Source of the DNA: Bimastos eiseni
Lineage: Eukaryota > Annelida > Clitellata > Crassiclitellata > Lumbricidae
Length of the DNA stretch: 64,000 nucleotides
Direction: 5' to 3'
Assembly (NCBI GenBank): GCA_959347315.1
Contig: OY365817.1
Coordinates: 6,507,731 to 6,571,730, forward strand
The notes beneath the pieces are model-generated. The model had not been told where the DNA came from, did not search any database, and saw only the letters and a program-made list of their open reading frames with translations. Below, one piece after another: positions 49,442 to 61,953 of the stretch; positions within the stretch are counted from its first letter, which is position 1, and every line of letters starts with the position of its first letter. Position numbers and translations under genes: made by a program.

Positions 49442-52400
49442 CCAATCAGAGTTGTCGCCAGTAACAACGGTTGTATAAATATCACGTCATCATCTCGAAT
49501 AGCAATCGTTTTAAAGCGTTTCATACCATTATCTTGAAATCAATGTAATTTCACAACGAAACGAGCTGCACACTTAATATTTGCACATATAGTAAAGGTC
49601 TATAAGGACTACAATCTGGCCAAAAATCGCCTCTGCATATCAAAGAACGATCAAATGCCAGGGTTTCAAACTTATTTCATTGGAATCGATGTCATTGTTC
49701 GAAGCTCGACACTAGAGGTTTAGCCTGTGCACCAATCAGAGCTGTCGTCAATAACTACCGCTTGTATAAATATTACGTCATTATCTCGAAAAACAATCGT
49801 TTTAAAGTGTTTCAAAGCATTAGTTGAAAGTCGTTGCAATATGGTAAGGAAACGAGAGGCAGACTTAATATTTGCACATATATTAAAGGTCTATAAGGAC
49901 TCCAGTCTGGCCAAATATCGCTTCTCCATATCAAAGAACGATCAAATGCCAGGGTTTCAAACTGTTTTCATTTGAATCGATGTCATTGTTCGAAGCTCGA
50001 CACTAGAGGTTTAAGCTGTGTCCCAATCAGAGCTGTCGCCAATAACTACCGCTTGTATAAATATTACGTCATTATCTCGAAAAACAATCGTTTTAAAGTG
50101 TTTCAAAGCATTGCTTTAAAATCGTTGCAATTTGGTAAGGAAACGAGCGGCAGACTTAATATTTGCACATAGAGTCAAGGTCTATAAGGACTCCAGTCTG
50201 GCCAAATATCGCTTCTCCATCTCAAAGAACGATTAAATGCCAGGGTTTCAAACTTTTTCCATGGGAATCGATGTCATTGTTCAAAGCTGTACACTAGAGG
50301 CTTAACCTGTGCACCAATCAGAGCTGCCGCCAATAACTACCGCTTGTATAAATATTACGTCATTATCTCGAAAAACAATCGTTTTTAAGCGTTTCATACC
50401 ATCATCTTGAAATCAATGTAATTTCACAAGGAAACGAGCTGCAGACTTAATATTTGCACATAGAGTAAAGGTCTATAAGGACTCCAGTCTGGCCAAATAT
50501 CGCTTCGCCATCTCAAAGAACGATTAAATGCCAGGGTTTCAAACTTTTTTCATTGGAATCGATGTCATTGTTCGAAGCTCGACACTAGAGGTTTAACTGT
50601 GCACCAATCAGAGCTGTCGCCAATAACTACCGCTTGTATAAATATTACGTCATTATCTCGAAAAACAATCGTTTTTAGGCGTTTCATAGCATTATTTTGA
50701 AATCGCTGTAATTTCACAACGAAACGAGCTGCACACTTATTATTTGCACATAACCTGTGCACCAATCAGAGTTGTCGCCAGTAACAACGGTTGTATAAAT
50801 ATCACGTCATCATCTCGAATAGCAATCGTTTTAAAGCGTTTCATACCATTATCTTGAAATCAATGTAATTTCACAAGGAAACTAGCTGCAGACTTGATAT
50901 TTGCACATAGAGTAAAGGTCTATAAGGACTCCAGTCTGGCCAAATATCGCTTCTCCATCTCAAAGAACGATCAAATGCCAGGGTTTCAAACTTTTTTCAT
51001 GGGATTCGATGTCATTGTTCAAAGCTGTACACTAGAGGCTTGACCTGTGCACTAATCAGAGCTGTCGCCAATAACTACCGCTTGTATAAATATTACGTCA
51101 TTATCTCGAAAAACAATCGTTTTTAAGCGTTTCATACCATTATCTTGAAAACAATGTAATTTCACAAGGAAACGAGCTGCAGACTTAATATTTGCACATT
51201 AAGTCAAGGTCTATAAGGACTCCAGTCTGGCCAAATATCGCTTCTCCATCTCAAAGAACGATTAAATGCCAGGGTTTCAAACTTTTTCCATGGGAATCGA
51301 TGTCATTGTTCAAAGCTGTACACTGGAGGCTTAACCTGTGCACCAATCAGAGCTGCCGCCAATAACTACCGCTTGTATAAACATTACGTCATTATCTCGA
51401 GAAACAATGGTTTTAAAGTGTTTCAAAGCATTGGTTTAAAATCGTTGCAATTTCGTAAGGAAACGAGCGGCAGACTTAATATTTGCACATATATTAAGGG
51501 TCTGTGAGGGTTCCAGTCTGGCCAAATATCGCTTCTCCATCTCATAGAACGATCAAATGCCAGGTAACCTGTCCACCAATCAGAGTTGTCGCCAATAACT
51601 ACCGCTTGTATAAATATTACGTCATTATCTCGAAAAACAATCGTTTTAAAGTGTTTCAAAGCATTGGTTTAAAATCGTTGCAATTTGGTAAGGAAACGAG
51701 CGGCAGACTTGATATTTGCACATATAGTAAAGGTCTGTGCGGGTTCCAGTCTGGCCAAATATCGCTTCTCCATCTCATCGAACGATCAAATGCCAGGTAA
51801 CCTGTCCACCAATCAGAGCTGTCGCCAATAACTACCGCTTGTATAAATATTACGTCATTATCTCGAAAAACAATCGTTTTAAAGCGTTTCATAACATTAT
51901 CTTGAAATCAATGTAATTTCACAAGGAAACGAGCTGCACACTTAATATTTGCACATGTAGTAAAGGTCTATAAGGACTACATTCTGGCCAAATATCGCTT
52001 CTCCATCTCAAAGAACGATCAAATGCCAGGGTTTCAAACTTTTTTCATGGGAATCGATGTCATTGTTCAAAGCTGTACACTAGAGGCTTAACCTGTGCAC
52101 CAATCAGAGCAGTCGCCAATAACTACCGCTTGTATAAATATTACGTCATTTTCTCGAAAAACAAGCGTTTTAAAGTGATTCAAAGCATTGGTTTAAAATC
52201 GTTGCAATTTGGTAATGAAACGAGCGGCAGACTTAATGTTTGCACATATAGTAAAGGTCTGTGAGGGTTCCAGTCTGGCCAAATACCGCTTCTCCATCTC
52301 GTAGAACTATCAAATGCCATGTAACCTGTGCACCAATCAGAGCTGTCGCCAATGTCTACCGCTTGTATAAATATTACGTCATTGTCTCGAATAACAATCG

Positions 52401-52792
52401 TTTTAAAGCGTTTCATACCATTATCTTGAAATCAATGTAATTTCACAAGGAAACGAGCTGCACAATTTATAATTTTTGCACATAAAGTGAAGGTCTGTGA
52501 GGGTTCCAGTCTGGCCAAATATCGCTTCTCCATTTCATAGAACGATCAAATGTCAGGTAACCTGTGCACCAATCAGAGCTGTCGACAATGTCTACCGCTT
52601 GTATAAATATTACGTCATTATCTCGAAAAACAATCGTTTTTAGGCGTTTCATAGCATTATTTTGAAATCGATGTAATTTCACAACAAAACGGGCTGCACA
52701 CTTAATATTTGCACATATAGTAAAGGTCTATAAGGACTACAGTCTGGCCAAATATCGCTTCTCCATCTCGTAGAACTATCAAATGCCATGTA

Positions 52793-53531
52793 ACCTGTGC
52801 ACCAATCAGAGCTGTCGCCAATGTCTACCGCTTGTATAAATATTACGTCATTGTCTCGAATAACAATCGTTTTAAAGCGTTTCATACCATTATCTTGAAA
52901 TCAATGTAATTTCACAACGAAACGAGCTGCACACTTAATATTTGCACATAACCTGTGCACCAATCAGAGTTGTCGCCAGTAACAACGGTTGTATAAATAT
53001 CACGTCATCATCTCGAATAGCAATCGTTTTAAAGCGTTTCATACCATTATCTTGAAATCAATGTAATTTCACAACGAAACGAGCTGCACACTTAATATTT
53101 GCACATATAGTAAAGGTCTATAAGGACTACAATCTGGCCAAAAATCGCCTCTGCATATCAAAGAACGATCAAATGCCAGGGTTTCAAACTTATTTCATTG
53201 GAATCGATGTCATTGTTCGAAGCTCGACACTAGAGGTTTAGCCTGTGCACCAATCAGAGCTGTCGTCAATAACTACCGCTTGTATAAATATTACGTCATT
53301 ATCTCGAAAAACAATCGTTTTAAAGTGTTTCAAAGCATTAGTTGAAAGTCGTTGCAATATGGTAAGGAAACGAGAGGCAGACTTAATATTTGCACATATA
53401 TTAAAGGTCTATAAGGACTCCAGTCTGGCCAAATATCGCTTCTCCATCTCAAAGAACGATTAAATGCCAGGGTTTCAAACTTTTTCCATGGGAATCGATG
53501 TCATTGTTCAAAGCTGTACACTAGAGGCTTA
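52793..53531 (+). repeat. Start of a fourth 14-unit copy, shortened by one unit
   Basis: Unit starts and lengths: 52793:158, 52951:290, 53241:291. Unit 53241 starts as the ATTAGTTGAAAGTCG class but ends CTTCTCCATCTC with CCATGGG, the ending of the next unit class. One 291-bp unit has therefore been lost, giving the 3227-bp spacing (50596 to 53823). Confidence 0.9.
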
Positions 53532-56500
53532 ACCTGTGCACCAATCAGAGCTGCCGCCAATAACTACCGCTTGTATAAATATTACGTCATTATCTCGAAA
53601 AACAATCGTTTTTAAGCGTTTCATACCATCATCTTGAAATCAATGTAATTTCACAAGGAAACGAGCTGCAGACTTAATATTTGCACATAGAGTAAAGGTC
53701 TATAAGGACTCCAGTCTGGCCAAATATCGCTTCGCCATCTCAAAGAACGATTAAATGCCAGGGTTTCAAACTTTTTTCATTGGAATCGATGTCATTGTTC
53801 GAAGCTCGACACTAGAGGTTTAACTGTGCACCAATCAGAGCTGTCGCCAATAACTACCGCTTGTATAAATATTACGTCATTATCTCGAAAAACAATCGTT
53901 TTTAGGCGTTTCATAGCATTATTTTGAAATCGCTGTAATTTCACAACGAAACGAGCTGCACACTTATTATTTGCACATAACCTGTGCACCAATCAGAGTT
54001 GTCGCCAGTAACAACGGTTGTATAAATATCACGTCATCATCTCGAATAGCAATCGTTTTAAAGCGTTTCATACCATTATCTTGAAATCAATGTAATTTCA
54101 CAAGGAAACTAGCTGCAGACTTGATATTTGCACATAGAGTAAAGGTCTATAAGGACTCCAGTCTGGCCAAATATCGCTTCTCCATCTCAAAGAACGATCA
54201 AATGCCAGGGTTTCAAACTTTTTTCATGGGATTCGATGTCATTGTTCAAAGCTGTACACTAGAGGCTTGACCTGTGCACTAATCAGAGCTGTCGCCAATA
54301 ACTACCGCTTGTATAAATATTACGTCATTATCTCGAAAAACAATCGTTTTTAAGCGTTTCATACCATTATCTTGAAAACAATGTAATTTCACAAGGAAAC
54401 GAGCTGCAGACTTAATATTTGCACATTAAGTCAAGGTCTATAAGGACTCCAGTCTGGCCAAATATCGCTTCTCCATCTCAAAGAACGATTAAATGCCAGG
54501 GTTTCAAACTTTTTCCATGGGAATCGATGTCATTGTTCAAAGCTGTACACTGGAGGCTTAACCTGTGCACCAATCAGAGCTGCCGCCAATAACTACCGCT
54601 TGTATAAACATTACGTCATTATCTCGAGAAACAATGGTTTTAAAGTGTTTCAAAGCATTGGTTTAAAATCGTTGCAATTTCGTAAGGAAACGAGCGGCAG
54701 ACTTAATATTTGCACATATATTAAGGGTCTGTGAGGGTTCCAGTCTGGCCAAATATCGCTTCTCCATCTCATAGAACGATCAAATGCCAGGTAACCTGTC
54801 CACCAATCAGAGTTGTCGCCAATAACTACCGCTTGTATAAATATTACGTCATTATCTCGAAAAACAATCGTTTTAAAGTGTTTCAAAGCATTGGTTTAAA
54901 ATCGTTGCAATTTGGTAAGGAAACGAGCGGCAGACTTGATATTTGCACATATAGTAAAGGTCTGTGCGGGTTCCAGTCTGGCCAAATATCGCTTCTCCAT
55001 CTCATCGAACGATCAAATGCCAGGTAACCTGTCCACCAATCAGAGCTGTCGCCAATAACTACCGCTTGTATAAATATTACGTCATTATCTCGAAAAACAA
55101 TCGTTTTAAAGCGTTTCATAACATTATCTTGAAATCAATGTAATTTCACAAGGAAACGAGCTGCACACTTAATATTTGCACATGTAGTAAAGGTCTATAA
55201 GGACTACATTCTGGCCAAATATCGCTTCTCCATCTCAAAGAACGATCAAATGCCAGGGTTTCAAACTTTTTTCATGGGAATCGATGTCATTGTTCAAAGC
55301 TGTACACTAGAGGCTTAACCTGTGCACCAATCAGAGCAGTCGCCAATAACTACCGCTTGTATAAATATTACGTCATTTTCTCGAAAAACAAGCGTTTTAA
55401 AGTGATTCAAAGCATTGGTTTAAAATCGTTGCAATTTGGTAATGAAACGAGCGGCAGACTTAATGTTTGCACATATAGTAAAGGTCTGTGAGGGTTCCAG
55501 TCTGGCCAAATACCGCTTCTCCATCTCGTAGAACTATCAAATGCCATGTAACCTGTGCACCAATCAGAGCTGTCGCCAATGTCTACCGCTTGTATAAATA
55601 TTACGTCATTGTCTCGAATAACAATCGTTTTAAAGCGTTTCATACCATTATCTTGAAATCAATGTAATTTCACAAGGAAACGAGCTGCACAATTTATAAT
55701 TTTTGCACATAAAGTGAAGGTCTGTGAGGGTTCCAGTCTGGCCAAATATCGCTTCTCCATTTCATAGAACGATCAAATGTCAGGTAACCTGTGCACCAAT
55801 CAGAGCTGTCGACAATGTCTACCGCTTGTATAAATATTACGTCATTATCTCGAAAAACAATCGTTTTTAGGCGTTTCATAGCATTATTTTGAAATCGATG
55901 TAATTTCACAACAAAACGGGCTGCACACTTAATATTTGCACATATAGTAAAGGTCTATAAGGACTACAGTCTGGCCAAATATCGCTTCTCCATTTCAAAG
56001 AACGAGCAAATGCCAGGGTTCCAAACTTTTTTCATGGGAATCGATGTCATTGTTCGATGCTCGACACTAGAGGTTTAACCTTCTGGCCAAATATCGCTTC
56101 TCCATTTCAAAGAACGAGCAAATGCCAGGGTTACAAACTTTTTTCATTGGAATCGATGTCATTGGTCGAAGCTCGACACTAGAGGTTTAACCTGTGCCCC
56201 AATCAGAGCTGTCACCAATAACTACCGCTTGTATAAATATTACGTCATTATCTCGAAAAACAATCGTTTTAAAGTGTTTCAAAGCATTGGTTTAAAATCG
56301 TTGCAATTTCGTAAGGAAACGAGCGGCAGACTTAATATTTGCACATATATTAAGGGTCTGTGAGGGTTCCAGTCTGGCCAAATATCGCTTCTCCATCTCA
56401 TAGAACGACCAAATGCCAGGTAACCTGTGCACCAATCAGAGCTGTCGCCAATGTCTACCGCTTGTATAAATATTACGTCATTATCTCGAAAAACAATCGT

Positions 56501-58033
56501 TTTTAAGCGTTTCATACCATCATCTTGAAATCAATGTAATTTCACAAGGAAACGAGCTGCAGACTTAATACTTGCACATAGATTAAAGGTCTATAAGGAC
56601 TCCAGTCTGGCCAAATATCGCTTCTCCATCTCAAAGAACGATTAAATGCCAGGGTTTCAAACTTCTTTCATTGGAATCGATGTCATTGTTCGAAGCTCGA
56701 CACTAGAGGTTTAACTGTGCACCAATCAGAGCTGTCGCCAATAACTACCGCCTGTATAAATATTACGTCATTATCTCGAAAAACAATCGTTTTTAAGCGT
56801 TTCATACCATCATCTTGAAATCAATGTAATTTCACAAGGAAACGAGCTGCAGACTTAATACTTGCACATAGAGTAAAGGTCTATAAGGACTCCAGTCTGG
56901 CCAAATATCACTTCTCCATCTCAAAGAACGATCAAATGCCAGGGTTTCAAACTTTTTTCATGGGAATCGATGTCATTGCTCAAAGCTGTACACTAGAGGC
57001 TTGACCTGTGCACTAATCAGAGCTGTCGCCTATAACTACCGCCTGTATAAATAATACGTCATTATCTCGAAAAACAATCGTTTTTAGGCGTTTCATAGCA
57101 TTATCTTGAAATCGATGTAATTTCACAACGAAACGAGCTGCACACTTAATATTTGCACATTACCTGGTCACCAATCAGAGTTGTCGCCAGTAACAACGGT
57201 TGTATAAATATCACGTCATCATCTCGAATAGCAATCGTTTTAAAGCGTTTCATACCATTATCTTGAAATCAATGTAATTTCACAACGAAACGAGCTGCAC
57301 ACTTAATATTTGCACATATAGTAAAGGTCTATAAGGACTACAATCTGGCCAAAAATCGCCTCTGCATATCAAAGAACGATCAAATGCCAGGGTTTCAAAC
57401 TTATTTCATTGGAATCGATGTCATTGTTCGAAGCTCGACACTAGAGGTTTAGCCTGTGCACCAATCAGAGCTGTCGTCAATAACTACCGCTTGTATAAAT
57501 ATTACGTCATTATCTCGAAAAACAATCGTTTTAAAGTGTTTCAAAGCATTAGTTGAAAGTCGTTGCAATATGGTAAGGAAACGAGAGGCAGACTTAATAT
57601 TTGCACATATATTAAAGGTCTATAAGGACTCCAGTCTGGCCAAATATCGCTTCTCCATATCAAAGAACGATCAAATGCCAGGGTTTCAAACTGTTTTCAT
57701 TGGAATCGATGTCATTGTTCGAAGCTCGACACTAGAGGTTTAAGCTGTGTCCCAATCAGAGCTGTCGCCAATAACTACCGCTTGTATAAATATTACGTCA
57801 TTATCTCGAAAAACAATCGTTTTAAAGTGTTTCAAAGCATTGCTTTAAAATCGTTGCAATTTGGTAAGGAAACGAGCGGCAGACTTAATATTTGCACATA
57901 GAGTCAAGGTCTATAAGGACTCCAGTCTGGCCAAATATCGCTTCTCCATCTCAAAGAACGATTAAATGCCAGGGTTTCAAACTTTTTCCATGGGAATCGA
58001 TGTCATTGTTCAAAGCTGTACACTAGAGGCTTA
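53532..58033 (+). repeat. 4502-bp HOR, 18 units, copy 1
   Basis: Unit starts and lengths: 53532:291, 53823:157, 53980:290, 54270:291, 54561:233, 54794:233, 55027:291, 55318:233, 55551:236, 55787:291, 56078:112, 56190:233, 56423:291, 56714:290, 57004:158, 57162:290, 57452:291, 57743:291. Unit 57162 has the odd start ATTACCTGGTCACC, shared only with unit 61664 in the next copy. Confidence 0.92.
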
Positions 58034-61000
58034 ACCTGTGCACCAATCAGAGCTGCCGCCAATAACTACCGCTTGTATAAATATTACGTCATTATCTCGA
58101 AAAACAATCGTTTTTAAGCGTTTCATACCATCATCTTGAAATCAATGTAATTTCACAAGGAAACGAGCTGCAGACTTAATATTTGCACATAGAGTAAAGG
58201 TCTATAAGGACTCCAGTCTGGCCAAATATCGCTTCGCCATCTCAAAGAACGATTAAATGCCAGGGTTTCAAACTTTTTTCATTGGAATCGATGTCATTGT
58301 TCGAAGCTCGACACTAGAGGTTTAACTGTGCACCAATCAGAGCTGTCGCCAATAACTACCGCTTGTATAAATATTACGTCATTATCTCGAAAAACAATCG
58401 TTTTTAGGCGTTTCATAGCATTATTTTGAAATCGCTGTAATTTCACAACGAAACGAGCTGCACACTTATTATTTGCACATAACCTGTGCACCAATCAGAG
58501 TTGTCGCCAGTAACAACGGTTGTATAAATATCACGTCATCATCTCGAATAGCAATCGTTTTAAAGCGTTTCATACCATTATCTTGAAATCAATGTAATTT
58601 CACAAGGAAACTAGCTGCAGACTTGATATTTGCACATAGAGTAAAGGTCTATAAGGACTCCAGTCTGGCCAAATATCGCTTCTCCATCTCAAAGAACGAT
58701 CAAATGCCAGGGTTTCAAACTTTTTTCATGGGATTCGATGTCATTGTTCAAAGCTGTACACTAGAGGCTTGACCTGTGCACTAATCAGAGCTGTCGCCAA
58801 TAACTACCGCTTGTATAAATATTACGTCATTATCTCGAAAAACAATCGTTTTTAAGCGTTTCATACCATTATCTTGAAAACAATGTAATTTCACAAGGAA
58901 ACGAGCTGCAGACTTAATATTTGCACATAGAGTCAAGGTCTATAAGGACTCCAGTCTGGCCAAATATCGCTTCTCCATCTCAAAGAACGATTAAATGCCA
59001 GGGTTTCAAACTTTTTCCATGGGAATCGATGTCATTGTTCAAAGCTGTACACTAGAGGCTTAACCTGTGCACCAATCAGAGCTGCCGCCAATAACTACCG
59101 CTTGTATAAACATTACGTCATTATCTCGAGAAACAATGGTTTTAAAGTGTTTCAAAGCATTGGTTTAAAATCGTTGCAATTTCGTAAGGAAACGAGCGGC
59201 AGACTTAATATTTGCACATATATTAAGGGTCTGTGAGGGTTCCAGTCTGGCCAAATATCGCTTCTCCATCTCATAGAACGATCAAATGCCAGGTAACCTG
59301 TCCACCAATCAGAGTTGTCGCCAATAACTACCGCTTGTATAAATATTACGTCATTATCTCGAAAAACAATCGTTTTAAAGTGTTTCAAAGCATTGGTTTA
59401 AAATCGTTGCAATTTGGTAAGGAAACGAGCGGCAGACTTGATATTTGCACATATAGTAAAGGTCTGTGCGGGTTCCAGTCTGGCCAAATATCGCTTCTCC
59501 ATCTCATCGAACGATCAAATGCCAGGTAACCTGTCCACCAATCAGAGCTGTCGCCAATAACTACCGCTTGTATAAATATTACGTCATTATCTCGAAAAAC
59601 AATCGTTTTAAAGCGTTTCATAACATTATCTTGAAATCAATGTAATTTCACAAGGAAACGAGCTGCACACTTAATATTTGCACATGTAGTAAAGGTCTAT
59701 AAGGACTACATTCTGGCCAAATATCGCTTCTCCATCTCAAAGAACGATCAAATGCCAGGGTTTCAAACTTTTTTCATGGGAATCGATGTCATTGTTCAAA
59801 GCTGTACACTAGAGGCTTAACCTGTGCACCAATCAGAGCAGTCGCCAATAACTACCGCTTGTATAAATATTACGTCATTTTCTCGAAAAACAAGCGTTTT
59901 AAAGTGATTCAAAGCATTGGTTTAAAATCGTTGCAATTTGGTAATGAAACGAGCGGCAGACTTAATGTTTGCACATATAGTAAAGGTCTGTGAGGGTTCC
60001 AGTCTGGCCAAATACCGCTTCTCCATCTCGTAGAACTATCAAATGCCATGTAACCTGTGCACCAATCAGAGCTGTCGCCAATGTCTACCGCTTGTATAAA
60101 TATTACGTCATTGTCTCGAATAACAATCGTTTTAAAGCGTTTCATACCATTATCTTGAAATCAATGTAATTTCACAAGGAAACGAGCTGCACAATTTATA
60201 ATTTTTGCACATATAGTGAAGGTCTGTGAGGGTTCCAGTCTGGCCAAATATCGCTTCTCCATTTCATAGAACGATCAAATGTCAGGTAACCTGTGCACCA
60301 ATCAGAGCTGTCGACAATGTCTACCGCTTGTATAAATATTACGTCATTATCTCGAAAAACAATCGTTTTTAGGCGTTTCATAGCATTATTTTGAAATCGA
60401 TGTAATTTCACAACAAAACGGGCTGCACACTTAATATTTGCACATATAGTAAAGGTCTATAAGGACTACAGTCTGGCCAAATATCGCTTCTCCATTTCAA
60501 AGAACGAGCAAATGCCAGGGTTCCAAACTTTTTTCATGGGAATCGATGTCATTGTTCGATGCTCGACACTAGAGGTTTAACCTTCTGGCCAAATATCGCT
60601 TCTCCATTTCAAAGAACGAGCAAATGCCAGGGTTACAAACTTTTTTCATTGGAATCGATGTCATTGGTCGAAGCTCGACACTAGAGGTTTAACCTGTGCC
60701 CCAATCAGAGCTGTCACCAATAACTACCGCTTGTATAAATATTACGTCATTATCTCGAAAAACAATCGTTTTAAAGTGTTTCAAAGCATTGGTTTAAAAT
60801 CGTTGCAATTTCGTAAGGAAACGAGCGGCAGACTTAATATTTGCACATATATTAAGGGTCTGTGAGGGTTCCAGTCTGGCCAAATATCGCTTCTCCATCT
60901 CATAGAACGACCAAATGCCAGGTAACCTGTGCACCAATCAGAGCTGTCGCCAATGTCTACCGCTTGTATAAATATTACGTCATTATCTCGAAAAACAATC

Positions 61001-61953
61001 GTTTTTAAGCGTTTCATACCATCATCTTGAAATCAATGTAATTTCACAAGGAAACGAGCTGCAGACTTAATACTTGCACATAGATTAAAGGTCTATAAGG
61101 ACTCCAGTCTGGCCAAATATCGCTTCTCCATCTCAAAGAACGATTAAATGCCAGGGTTTCAAACTTCTTTCATTGGAATCGATGTCATTGTTCGAAGCTC
61201 GACACTAGAGGTTTAACTGTGCACCAATCAGAGCTGTCGCCAATAACTACCGCCTGTATAAATATTACGTCATTATCTCGAAAAACAATCGTTTTTAAGC
61301 GTTTCATACCATCATCTTGAAATCAATGTAATTTCACAAGGAAACGAGCTGCAGACTTAATACTTGCACATAGAGTAAAGGTCTATAAGGACTCCAGTCT
61401 GGCCAAATATCACTTCTCCATCTCAAAGAACGATCAAATGCCAGGGTTTCAAACTTTTTTCATGGGAATCGATGTCATTGCTCAAAGCTGTACACTAGAG
61501 GCTTGACCTGTGCACTAATCAGAGCTGTCGCCTATAACTACCGCCTGTATAAATAATACGTCATTATCTCGAAAAACAATCGTTTTTAGGCGTTTCATAG
61601 CATTATCTTGAAATCGATGTAATTTCACAACGAAACGAGCTGCACACTTAATATTTGCACATTACCTGGTCACCAATCAGAGTTGTCGCCAGTAACAACG
61701 GTTGTATAAATATCACGTCATCATCTCGAATAGCAATCGTTTTAAAGCGTTTCATACCATTATCTTGAAATCAATGTAATTTCACAACGAAACGAGCTGC
61801 ACACTTAATATTTGCACATATAGTAAAGGTCTATAAGGACTACAATCTGGCCAAAAATCGCCTCTGCATATCAAAGAACGATCAAATGCCAGGGTTTCAA
61901 ACTTTTTTCATTGGAATCGATGTCATTGTTCGAAGCTCGACACTAGAGGTTTA
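58034..61953 (+). repeat. 4502-bp HOR, copy 2, shortened at its end
   Basis: Unit starts and lengths: 58034:291, 58325:157, 58482:290, 58772:291, 59063:233, 59296:233, 59529:291, 59820:233, 60053:236, 60289:291, 60580:112, 60692:233, 60925:291, 61216:290, 61506:158, 61664:290. By eye I found only about four base differences from copy 1 over about 3.9 kb. At the end of unit 61664 the register jumps forward by 873 bp (three 291-bp units). Confidence 0.92.

Larger units (their letters stand above)
40475..50245 (+). repeat. Large within-array duplication, right copy
   Basis: This is the partner of about 26700-36360. It retains the 112-bp fragment at 43917 and shares private variants with the left copy, such as TAAATGTCTATAAGG (29240s and 43026-43040) and ATTGCGTCATTTTC (29430s and 43205-43219). 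These show the duplication is recent relative to the spread of most variants. Confidence 0.85.
49275..52792 (+). repeat. 3518-bp HOR, 14 units, copy 3
   Basis: Unit starts and lengths: 49275:158, 49433:290, 49723:291, 50014:291, 50305:291, 50596:157, 50753:290, 51043:291, 51334:233, 51567:233, 51800:291, 52091:233, 52324:236, 52560:233. It is in direct tandem with copy 2. CATAAAGTG near 52482 and CTGGAGGC near 51323 are shared with the next block (55709 and 54550), which marks local spread of variants. Confidence 0.93.

Noticed and set aside
26700..50245. Assembly artefact as the explanation for the large duplication
   Set aside because: Not excluded, but the two copies differ by a 109-bp structural change and scattered substitutions, and their outer boundaries join different HOR types. 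This is more like real sequence than a collapsed or doubled contig.
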